Shown here: piece by piece, positions 57,640 through 64,000 of the stretch
How the letters are laid out: each line of letters begins with the position of its first letter
Position numbering within the stretch: position 1 is the stretch's first letter
Assembly: GCF_943193125.1 (NCBI RefSeq)
Contig: NZ_CALPCX010000005.1
Location: forward strand, 1-64,000
Reading direction: 5' to 3'
Length of the DNA stretch: 64,000 nucleotides
DNA from: Adlercreutzia agrestimuris
GTDB lineage: Bacteria > Actinomycetota > Coriobacteriia > Coriobacteriales > Eggerthellaceae
Notes under the pieces: generated by a model
Database searches by the model: none
Told to the model about the DNA's origin: nothing
Seen by the model: the letters and a program-made list of their open reading frames with translations, nothing else
Position numbers and translations under genes: made by a program

Positions 57640-58647
57640 CTAATCGTTCTTATCATTTGGTTTTGCTACTGCTTGCGAAATTATATCAGACACCCCTGCA
57701 GAAACCGTGCTTGCACAGGTCAAGACACCGTTGCATACGGCAAGTGCGTTTGAAGAGCCATGCCCCACCAAAAGCGCTCCTTTTACTCCCAACAGAGGTG
57801 CTCCACCATAGGTGTCCGGACTAATTTGCTTCATAAGCTTCTTCAAGCTTCCCTTAAGAGCAATCGCTCCAAGCTTAGAGACAAACGAGCCCATCAATAC
57901 TTTTTTAAGCGTTTTGAACAGCGTCTTAGAGGTGCCTTCAATGGTTTTAAGGCACACATTTCCTGTAAACCCATCAGTAACGACAACATCAAAGTTTGCA
58001 GCCAAAATATCGCCACCCTCAGCGTTGCCCGCAAAGTTGTCAAGCTGCTTGGACATAAGCTGGTATGTTTCTTGTGCAAACACCGATCCTTTTTCAGGCT
58101 CTTCACCTATGTTCAATAGCGCCGCTTTTGGATGAGGAATACCTATTACCTTTTCCGCATATACGCTTGCCATTTGAGCAAATTGAACAAGATATTCAGG
58201 TTTGCAATCAGCATTGGCACCAACATCAGCCATAACAACAGGACGCACAGGAGAAGGGATAACCGTTGCCAAGCACGGTCGCATAACACCTTTTATGCGA
58301 CCCATCACAAGGGTTCCCGCTGCCAAACAAGCTCCCGTAGAGCCTGCCGAAAAAAAGCCATGTGCTTTTCCCTCTTTCACCAAGCGGCACCCCACAACCA
58401 GCGAAGAATCCTTCTTAGAACGAACTGCCGCAGCCGGATGCTCAGCCATCTCAATGACTTCTGTGGTTATCTGCGCATGAGCACGCTCATGTTGTGAACA
58501 AAAAGGCTCAACAACATCTGCGTTGCCACAGAGAATAACCTCTAGATCATCACGACGCGAAAGCGCCAAAGCAACGCCTTCTAAAACAACTTCAGGGGCG
58601 TTATCTCCGCCCATCGCATCAACTGCGACAATAACCGAATTGGCCAT
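57640..58647 (-). CDS. plsX: Phosphate acyltransferase PlsX
   Basis: PlsX turns acyl-ACP into acyl-phosphate for PlsY in phospholipid synthesis. Motifs are VAVDAMGGDNAPEVVLEG, SAGSTGACLAAGTLV, LLNIGEEPEKGS and DGFTGNVCLKTIEG. The start at 58647 has a strong AAGGAGG; the longer frame to 58686 is not supported. It follows rpmF, but a terminator lies between them, so part of its expression may come from its own promoter. Confidence 0.95.
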   Translation of the reverse strand: MANSVIVAVDAMGGDNAPEVVLEGVALALSRRDDLEVILCGNADVVEPFCSQHERAHAQITTEVIEMAEHPAAAVRSKKDSSLVVGCRLVKEGKAHGFFSAGSTGACLAAGTLVMGRIKGVMRPCLATVIPSPVRPVVMADVGANADCKPEYLVQFAQMASVYAEKVIGIPHPKAALLNIGEEPEKGSVFAQETYQLMSKQLDNFAGNAEGGDILAANFDVVVTDGFTGNVCLKTIEGTSKTLFKTLKKVLMGSFVSKLGAIALKGSLKKLMKQISPDTYGGAPLLGVKGALLVGHGSSNALAVCNGVLTCASTVSAGVSDIISQAVAKPNDKND

Positions 58648-58710
58648 CGTCGACCTCCTTGGTAGTGGTGTGCACTGCATAGACAAAAGTTATGCAAGTT
58701 TGCGCTGCAA

Positions 58711-58760
58711 CGCGAAAAAGCCTCCCAACCAATCGCATCTTTGCGAGATATGGGAGGCTC
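58711..58760 (-). terminator. Terminator between rpmF and plsX
   Basis: Minus strand outer stem AGCCTCCCA/TGGGAGGCT with a smaller inner CGCA/TGCG hairpin, followed by TTTTTCGCG. It lies about 27 nt past the rpmF stop and 64 nt before plsX. Confidence 0.75.
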
Positions 58761-58786
58761 ATCATGCGCATACATACGCAAATGGG

Positions 58787-58966
58787 TTATTCTGTCTCAA
58801 TAACCTCACGGTTCTTATAGAAACCACAGTTGGGGCACACGCGATGCGGAAGCTTTGCTTCACCACACTGCGGGCACACTGAACGTGCTGGAGCCGCAAT
58901 TTTATCATTGCTGCTGCGACGGGCATGGGTGCGAGCACGACCCATTTTGCGCTTAGGTACTGCCAT
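58787..58966 (-). CDS. rpmF: 50S ribosomal protein L32
   Basis: L32 is a small zinc-ribbon protein of the large subunit. The 59-residue product starts MAVPKRKMGRARTHARRS and has the metal-binding pairs CPQC (Cys31, Cys34) and CPNC (Cys44, Cys47). The four-Cys form implies zinc binding. The ribosome site is GAAGGAG. It lies downstream of the ClC gene rather than directly after yceD as in most bacteria. Confidence 0.96.
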   Translation of the reverse strand: MAVPKRKMGRARTHARRSSNDKIAAPARSVCPQCGEAKLPHRVCPNCGFYKNREVIETE

Positions 58967-58997
58967 GATTATCTAACTCCTTCAAGTATCTCGAGCG

Positions 58998-59027
58998 ATA
59001 ATACGCTCGCTCGTTTCGCAAAGTAAA
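58998..59027 (-). promoter_or_regulatory. Promoter of rpmF
   Basis: Minus strand: -35 TTTACT (59027-59022), 18-nt spacer, -10 TATTAT (59003-58998). The -10 lies in an inverted repeat CGAGCG ... CGCTCG (59013-58992), so a regulator or an RNA hairpin at the 5' end is possible. Confidence 0.55.
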
Positions 59028-59079
59028 CACGCGAACTGGTATAGTATCAAAGCTCCTGTGTGCTTTCAAGCATAAACTC

Positions 59080-60357
59080 TCAACTTTCGGATAAAGTACC
59101 GAAACGTTGCGTAACAACCTCTACAAGCTTATCACAGAAGAGGCGTGTTCCAAACGAGCAGGCAGCCACGCCCACCAAATAAGGCAAACACGTCCAACCA
59201 AGTGTCTCGCACCCTATAAGGATTGCGGCTAGTGGACACTTGCTTGCGGCGGCAAAAAATGAGACAAGCCCTAAAGCAGCGCAAAAAGCTGTTTCACCAT
59301 TTCCCAACATAAGCGAACAACTTAACCCTAAGAGCGATCCTATGGTAAACATAGGCATAATCTCGCCACCCTTAAAGCCAAAGCCCAAACAGATCATAGT
59401 TAGTATAAGCTTAATAGCGAAATCCTCCGCAACACCTTCGCCCTTAAGCGCGTTTGTCAAAAGTGTTGAACCGGTACCAGTAAACGCAACCCAATCAAAA
59501 CACATAATGAGCGCAATAAAAATCAAACCACCCGCAAAAACAGCAATATAGGGGTTTCGTACATGAGCCAACAAAAGCCTACGCAAACGCTTTATCCCCT
59601 GCGAAAAGATCATACCAACCACGCCGCACGCCAGACCAACAATCAAACAAGAGAACACTACCTCCCCCGAAAAGGGCGGAGTGATTGCCGGCAGAATATG
59701 ATCACCAATATTGACAGCTTTTGAAATCGCGAAGCCAGTAAAACACCCAATAAGAAGTGCGGGAATACGATGTAAAAGCGTTTTATCAAACCGAGAAAAC
59801 TCTAAAACAAACAGAGTTGATCCAAGCGGCGCAAAGAATAGCGCGCTAAAACACGATGCCATACCGCATGCTGCCGCAAAACCCGTGCAATCTCGCTGAC
59901 GATTCTTGTGAAGAGACCCCAGCTTAAACGGCTGAGCGCTCACCTGCCCAAGCGATGCGCCCATTTGAAGCGCTCCTGCCTCTTTACCAACAGACCCGCC
60001 ACCCAAAATCGTCAATGCAGTACCTAATAGGATTGCGAAAGACAATTTGCCTGAAACAGGACGATTGGTCCGAAGATGCGCCACAACCTCTTCCGTTGTA
60101 AGCGTTAAGGGCAGTCCACAAAGACGATACAAAAGAAGTGACGCAATACCTAATGCGGGCAAAAGATACAGCAAAGCTCGATGAGCGAGAAAAAGATCAT
60201 AAGACTCTTCAACAAGCAAACAAAGCACAATTGAAGCAAGTGAGCCTAAGACGCCCGCAACTCCTGCAAACGCAAAATGTCGCCCCACCTGAACGATATC
60301 AAGCGAGGCGACCCAGTTACGAATTCTTATTACTGTTTCTTGCTGACCTGCATTCAT
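59080..60357 (-). CDS. ClC family anion channel/exchanger with altered filter
   Basis: Membrane anion transporter of the ClC fold with about 10-12 hydrophobic segments over 425 residues. The glutamate-gate motif is GKEAGALQMG (Glu126) instead of the chloride-type GREGP, and the GSGIP segment carrying the central chloride serine is absent. The later filter reads GFKGGEIMPMF. These changes are closer to the fluoride/proton exchanger (CLC-F) branch as I recall it, though chloride transport cannot be excluded. It lies six bases after yceD and splits the usual yceD-rpmF pair. The ribosome site is weak. Confidence 0.85.
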   Translation of the reverse strand: MNAGQQETVIRIRNWVASLDIVQVGRHFAFAGVAGVLGSLASIVLCLLVEESYDLFLAHRALLYLLPALGIASLLLYRLCGLPLTLTTEEVVAHLRTNRPVSGKLSFAILLGTALTILGGGSVGKEAGALQMGASLGQVSAQPFKLGSLHKNRQRDCTGFAAACGMASCFSALFFAPLGSTLFVLEFSRFDKTLLHRIPALLIGCFTGFAISKAVNIGDHILPAITPPFSGEVVFSCLIVGLACGVVGMIFSQGIKRLRRLLLAHVRNPYIAVFAGGLIFIALIMCFDWVAFTGTGSTLLTNALKGEGVAEDFAIKLILTMICLGFGFKGGEIMPMFTIGSLLGLSCSLMLGNGETAFCAALGLVSFFAAASKCPLAAILIGCETLGWTCLPYLVGVAACSFGTRLFCDKLVEVVTQRFGTLSES

Positions 60358-60363
60358 CTCATA

Positions 60364-60909
60364 TTAATCAGACAAAGGAAGATCTTTCAAAACCGCAAAC
60401 GGATTATTCGCAGCAACAGGATGTTCATTTTGCGGCTCACATGAACAAGATTCCTCATTGAGATTTACGCCGCACGTTGGACAAATTCCCGCGCACTCAT
60501 CTTTACAAAGCGGCACCAGCGGCACTTCAAGCAAAAGAGCAGCTTGGAGATACGTTGCTAAATCTATCGTGTTGTTTGCAGGAAGAACCTCAAATTCTTC
60601 CTCTTCCATATCCTCTGGAGCTTCGTCATCTTCGTGAATTAAAAAATAGCCTTCAATTTCACCGGTAACAGGAAAAGAGAACGGCTCAAGACAACGTGCA
60701 CATGAAGTGGTTGCCTCACCCTCAACAGTACCCGTCAAAAGAAGCGCATCTCCTGTGTTACTTACGTCAACGCTATAGGTAAGCGGTTGAGCAAATGAAT
60801 AGAGATCCGGACCCGCCTTGAGAATCTCAAGGGGGTATTCACCCTCAAAATGCTCATAGGCAGCTGGACTGAAGAGAGATTGAGGGATGTGCAGCTCAAG
60901 CTTTTCCAT
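60364..60909 (-). CDS. yceD: YceD family (DUF177) metal-binding protein
   Basis: DUF177 proteins are encoded next to rpmF and are linked to 23S rRNA accumulation in plants and bacteria; the biochemical role is unsettled. The protein shows the family Cys pattern: TTSCARCLEPFSFPVTGEI in the middle and CKDECAGICPTCGVNLN near the end, followed by CSCEP. Acidic residues are frequent. AGGTTTTC with the ATG at 60909 gives the start. It is six bases after the SepIVA-like gene. Confidence 0.92.
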   Translation of the reverse strand: MEKLELHIPQSLFSPAAYEHFEGEYPLEILKAGPDLYSFAQPLTYSVDVSNTGDALLLTGTVEGEATTSCARCLEPFSFPVTGEIEGYFLIHEDDEAPEDMEEEEFEVLPANNTIDLATYLQAALLLEVPLVPLCKDECAGICPTCGVNLNEESCSCEPQNEHPVAANNPFAVLKDLPLSD

Positions 60910-60915
60910 GAAAAC

Positions 60916-61389
60916 CTAGCGATTCACAGCAACTGAGTTGGCGTTGAGGCGATCACGACAACGACGAACATTATTCAAAAGCGTATCAAGACTTTGTTCA
61001 ACATGACCAAAGACTTCATCTGCATAGTCTTCAGCCCCAGCACGCGTTTGACGCTCAAGCTCACGAGCATCAGCTAACACCTGATCAGCTTGCTGTTGCG
61101 AAATGCGAACGATTTCTTGCTCACTCGCGATTGTCAAGGCTTGACTGCGTGCATCTTCAATCATGCGATTTGCTTCAGCCTCAGCATCATCAAGCAAGCT
61201 TTGACGCTCACGAACAATCTGACGCGCCTGCGCGAACTCAGACGGGAACATCTCCTGAATCTCATCCATGATCTCAAACGCGGCGTTGATATCAACTTGG
61301 CGCAAGTTACCCTTACCAAATACTGGCTTTGCGTCCTCAAGCAGAATTGAAAGCTCTTCTAAAAGCCCCAATACTCCTGTTTCATCCAT
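60916..61389 (-). CDS. Coiled-coil protein, SepIVA/DivIVA-like
   Basis: 157 residues, mostly helical. A short N-terminal region (TGVLGLLEELSILLEDAKPV) is followed by a long coiled coil with Arg-, Glu- and Ala-rich heptads, reminiscent of DivIVA and ATP synthase b subunits. Its place between coaD and yceD matches that of mycobacterial SepIVA, a septum-localised protein; the assignment rests on this context and the coiled-coil form. The start at 61389 has GGAAGGAC upstream; a longer frame to 61443 is unlikely. Confidence 0.75.
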   Translation of the reverse strand: MDETGVLGLLEELSILLEDAKPVFGKGNLRQVDINAAFEIMDEIQEMFPSEFAQARQIVRERQSLLDDAEAEANRMIEDARSQALTIASEQEIVRISQQQADQVLADARELERQTRAGAEDYADEVFGHVEQSLDTLLNNVRRCRDRLNANSVAVNR

Positions 61390-61458
61390 GATTGTCCTTC
61401 CACCTGTCCTGCTACGTTTATTTTGCGAATATAGGCACACCAAAGCATGCGTTTTATT

Positions 61459-61489
61459 ATTCTAACATGCTTTATAAAACTCCCGTCAA
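61459..61489 (-). promoter_or_regulatory. Promoter upstream of the SepIVA-like gene
   Basis: Minus strand: -35 TTGACG (61489-61484), 19-nt spacer, extended -10 TGTTAGAAT (61467-61459). The -35 lies just after the coaD stop. Confidence 0.55.
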
Positions 61490-61491
61490 CC

Positions 61492-61980
61492 TTAAAGCAA
61501 CGCGGTGGCAAATTTTTCTTTGAGCGCCTCATCTACACAAGGCGGAACAAACTGCGAAACATCGCCACCAAGGCTTGCAATCTCACGTACGATAGAAGAC
61601 GAAAGATACATATAGCTTGGCGGAGACATGATAAACAATGTCTCAAGATCCTGGTTTAACTCATAATTGAGTGCCGTCATTTGAAACTCATATTCAAAGT
61701 CCGTTATCGCTCGAAGACCTTTTACGATAACGTTTGCTTCCATACTCTTACAAAAATCAACAAGCAAACCGGTAAAGGGTTCAACGCGAACATTATCTAA
61801 ATGCGCAAGTGCTTGCTTTGCAAGGTCGGCACGTTCTTCGAGACTAAAGAGCGGATGCTTTTTAGGCGAAGCTGCCACCGCAACAATAACCTCATCAGAA
61901 ATTGAAGCGGCACGAGTTATGACATCAATATGTCCCGATGTGATTGGGTCAAACGTTCCAGGAGTTATGACACGCTTCAT
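61492..61980 (-). CDS. coaD: Phosphopantetheine adenylyltransferase
   Basis: CoaD joins ATP and 4'-phosphopantetheine to make dephospho-CoA. The nucleotidyltransferase motifs are TPGTFDPITSGHIDVITRAA (TxGH), the KGLRAITDFEYEFQM substrate region and YLSSSIVREIASLGGDVSQFVPP. The length (162 aa) is standard. It starts six bases after rsmD, a pairing found in many bacteria. Confidence 0.97.
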   Translation of the reverse strand: MKRVITPGTFDPITSGHIDVITRAASISDEVIVAVAASPKKHPLFSLEERADLAKQALAHLDNVRVEPFTGLLVDFCKSMEANVIVKGLRAITDFEYEFQMTALNYELNQDLETLFIMSPPSYMYLSSSIVREIASLGGDVSQFVPPCVDEALKEKFATALL

Positions 61981-61986
61981 GTAAGC

Positions 61987-62586
61987 TTACCTTTCTTCGC
62001 CATCGTGGCTGTCATCTTTGATGACAATAAGATCTACCATAGTATCGCCAAACCTCTTGCGCTTTAGCAACTCAAAGGGCGAAGACGCCAGCGAATTGTC
62101 AACAGATTGGTCATCTTTTGCATCATGCTCATACACACATACCGCATCAGAAGCGAGTTTTTGCCCCTGGTAAAGCTCGCTGAGAAAACCGATGATCTGT
62201 TCCGCATCATATGCATAAGGCGGATCAAGGAAAACTATATCAAAGATGCCATACAAGCTTTGAGCATTCGACAATACATCACCTTTTTGCACGCGCGCTT
62301 GCCGTGTATCAATTCCAAGTGTTGCAAGATTTTTCTGAATGGTTCGCAACGCTACTGGAGCACGCTCATAAAATTGCACCGAACAAGCACCCCGGCTCAA
62401 TGCTTCAATTCCGAGCGCACCCGATCCAGCAAAAGCATCCAAGACGCGTGCATCCTCAAATCCTGCGGCGCTCTGTATCATACTCATCAATGACTCACGA
62501 ACCCGATCTGTTGTTGGTCGCGTTGCGTCACCTTTAGGAGCCGATATAGTCCGTCCCCGGTATTCACCTGCAATAATTCGCACCAC
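61987..62586 (-). CDS. rsmD: 16S rRNA (guanine(966)-N2)-methyltransferase RsmD
   Basis: RsmD methylates G966 of 16S rRNA in the assembled 30S subunit. Seen are RIIAGEYRGRTISAP, TDRVRESLMSM, the SAM-binding motif VLDAFAGSGALGIEALSRGA and the catalytic DIVFLDPPYA (NPPY-like DPPY). It starts with GTG at 62586, sharing one base with the recG stop (TAGTG), so the two are coupled. Confidence 0.95.
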   Translation of the reverse strand: MVRIIAGEYRGRTISAPKGDATRPTTDRVRESLMSMIQSAAGFEDARVLDAFAGSGALGIEALSRGACSVQFYERAPVALRTIQKNLATLGIDTRQARVQKGDVLSNAQSLYGIFDIVFLDPPYAYDAEQIIGFLSELYQGQKLASDAVCVYEHDAKDDQSVDNSLASSPFELLKRKRFGDTMVDLIVIKDDSHDGEER

Positions 62587-64000
62587 TATCCCCCACTTAC
62601 AACATGCTCGCCAGCAAACATGCGACGCATTTCGCGCATAAGCACCTGATTTTCTGGCAATTCAAAATGCGGATCAAACTTGAGAAGTTCACAAGCGTCC
62701 GCATGAGCGGCCTCAATAACAGCGCCATCGCGCACGACATTCACAAGCTTCAATACCGAAGCACCACTTTGGCGATTTCCTAAAATGTCACCTTCACGGC
62801 GCAATGACAAATCATATGTTGCCAACTCAAAACCATCATCGGTTTTCTCCATTGCGCGCAAACGTGCAAGCGCAGTATCCGTTCGAGACGCAGAAACTAA
62901 ATACACCTCAGCAGGCTTTGTACCTCTGCCAACGCGCCCTCGCAATTGATGCAGCTGAGACAAACCAAATCTATCTGCATCTTCAATAATCATAACGGTA
63001 GCATTGGGTACATCAACACCAACTTCAATTACCGTTGTGGCCACTAAGATGTTGATCTCATTTTGGCGAAAACGCTCCATGATGTCTTGTTTTTCAGTAC
63101 TTGACATGCGCCCATGTAAAAGGGCAACCTCAAAGTCAGGGAAAAGCGAGTGTTTAAGATATGCCACTTCTTGTGTGGCTGCACTCACGTTATCAAACGC
63201 AAGATCAGTATCATCTTCAATAGAAATTGCGGCATACTCATATGCTTCTTCATCAACCTCGCGTTTGCGCGTCTGTGCCTTTTCGTCGCGTGCTTGGGTG
63301 TCTTGCCCAATGAGAGGACACACCACATACACCTGTTCACCTCGTTCAAGTGCTTCACGAGCTGCCTCATAAGCAACACCGCGACTTTCCTTATGGCACA
63401 CAACCGTACGGCGCTTCGCCGAATCATGCGGACGGTGCTTGATATACGACAACGTAAGATCACCATAAAGCGCAAGCGCAAGCGTTCGCGGAATAGGTGT
63501 TGCAGTCAGATAGAGCGCATCAGGTGCTTGACCTTTTGCCAAAAGCGCAGCACGTTGATCTACGCCAAAACGCTGCTGCTCATCAATGACCGCAAGCATA
63601 AGGCGAGCAAAATGCACATCATCTTCAAGTACAGCATGCGTACCAAACAAAAGAGTAATATCACCTGATGAGAGTTTTTTTAAGATTGCTTCCCTTTCTT
63701 TTGGCGTCGTAGAACCACTCAGAAGCGCCCAGGAAACACCAAGCTGATCGAAAATTTGACCGAGCTTTTCGCTGTGCTGAACAGCCAACACTTCTGTTGG
63801 CGCCATAAGCACAGCTTGGCCACCGCTCTCTGCGCAAGCTGCAAGCGCAAAAGCTGCAACCGCAGTTTTGCCCGTACCAACATCGCCGAGCAACATATGG
63901 TTCATGGCTTTTGGCTCAGCCATGTGCGCAAGGATTTCATTTTTTGCAGATACTTGCTCATCGGTCAGCTCAAAGGGAAGTTTTTCGGGCAGCAGACGCA
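62586..64000 (-). CDS. recG: ATP-dependent DNA helicase RecG (5' end outside window)
   Basis: RecG remodels stalled forks and Holliday junctions. The visible 471 codons begin inside the protein at LLPEKLPFELTDEQV near 64000. They include Walker A LLGDVGTGKTAVAA, the DEQQRFGVDQRAAL box, TATPIPRTLALALYGDL, HGRMSSTEKQDIMERF and the motif VI region QLRGRVGRGTKPAEVYLV. The N-terminal wedge domain lies beyond the window. An internal ATG at 63923 is not the real start. It is followed by rsmD with a one-base overlap. Confidence 0.96.
   Translation of the reverse strand, partial: RLLPEKLPFELTDEQVSAKNEILAHMAEPKAMNHMLLGDVGTGKTAVAAFALAACAESGGQAVLMAPTEVLAVQHSEKLGQIFDQLGVSWALLSGSTTPKEREAILKKLSSGDITLLFGTHAVLEDDVHFARLMLAVIDEQQRFGVDQRAALLAKGQAPDALYLTATPIPRTLALALYGDLTLSYIKHRPHDSAKRRTVVCHKESRGVAYEAAREALERGEQVYVVCPLIGQDTQARDEKAQTRKREVDEEAYEYAAISIEDDTDLAFDNVSAATQEVAYLKHSLFPDFEVALLHGRMSSTEKQDIMERFRQNEINILVATTVIEVGVDVPNATVMIIEDADRFGLSQLHQLRGRVGRGTKPAEVYLVSASRTDTALARLRAMEKTDDGFELATYDLSLRREGDILGNRQSGASVLKLVNVVRDGAVIEAAHADACELLKFDPHFELPENQVLMREMRRMFAGEHVVSGG

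Noticed and set aside
63900..63923. A complete short helicase gene starting at 63923
   Set aside because: The frame continues upstream to the window edge with RecG-like sequence, so this is an internal methionine of a truncated recG.

Overview
The window looks like a chromosomal stretch from a moderate-GC actinobacterium, most likely of the class Coriobacteriia (Atopobium/Olsenella/Lancefieldella-like). Actinobacterial signs are the block rapZ-yvcK-whiA beside uvrC, and the order recG-rsmD-coaD-(SepIVA-like coiled coil)-yceD-rpmF-rnc-smc-ftsY. Coriobacterial signs are the moderate GC, the two-subunit glycyl-tRNA synthetase, pyruvate phosphate dikinase with its regulator, and a pyrophosphate-driven ion pump. 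This placement is inferred from gene content; no database was searched. No phage, insertion sequence, CRISPR array or rRNA operon is visible. Nearly every gene is on the minus strand; the plus-strand exceptions are a surface protein, gdhA and a small rhodanese.

Layout. 1-1.3 kb: tRNA-Gly, a cation efflux transporter and tRNA-Leu. 1.3-6.4 kb: a glycolytic operon gap-pgk-tpiA-gpmI followed by secG, which has its own promoter. 6.7-9.9 kb: a large cell-wall-anchored surface protein broken by a frameshift. 9.9-16.6 kb: a DUF2130 protein, uvrC, rapZ, yvcK and whiA. 16.7-20.4 kb: gdhA and a membrane pyrophosphatase, convergent on a shared terminator. 20.5-28.9 kb: the translation/transcription operon rimP-nusA-ylxR-infB-rbfA-nrnA-truB-ribF. 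29.3-34 kb: rhodanese, then rplS, rnhB, yraN, comM and dprA. 34-40 kb: azlCD, dgt, mtnA and a CPA2 antiporter. 40-46.7 kb: pyruvate phosphate dikinase, its regulator and glyQS. 46.7-53 kb: lepB, trmD, rimM, khpA, rpsP, an acetyltransferase, ffh and ftsY. 53-64 kb: smc, rnc, plsX, rpmF, a ClC exchanger, yceD, the SepIVA-like protein, coaD, rsmD and the 3' part of recG.

How the genes work together. The left side carries lower glycolysis, and the window also holds PPDK and a pyrophosphatase that can recover energy from pyrophosphate. Most of the rest is ribosome assembly, tRNA modification, protein export (SecG, LepB, Ffh, FtsY), and DNA repair and uptake (UvrC, RecG, DprA, ComM, RnhB).

No clearly new multi-gene system is present. 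The less ordinary points are: a candidate zinc knuckle on the end of NusA; an FtsY whose acidic region is C-terminal; a DUF2130 protein with a PD-(D/E)XK-like motif just upstream of an apparently leaderless uvrC; a ClC exchanger without the usual chloride filter, lying between yceD and rpmF; two strong hairpins between infB and rbfA; and the frameshifted adhesin. Start codons were chosen by Shine-Dalgarno (SD) position, and non-ATG starts are common.
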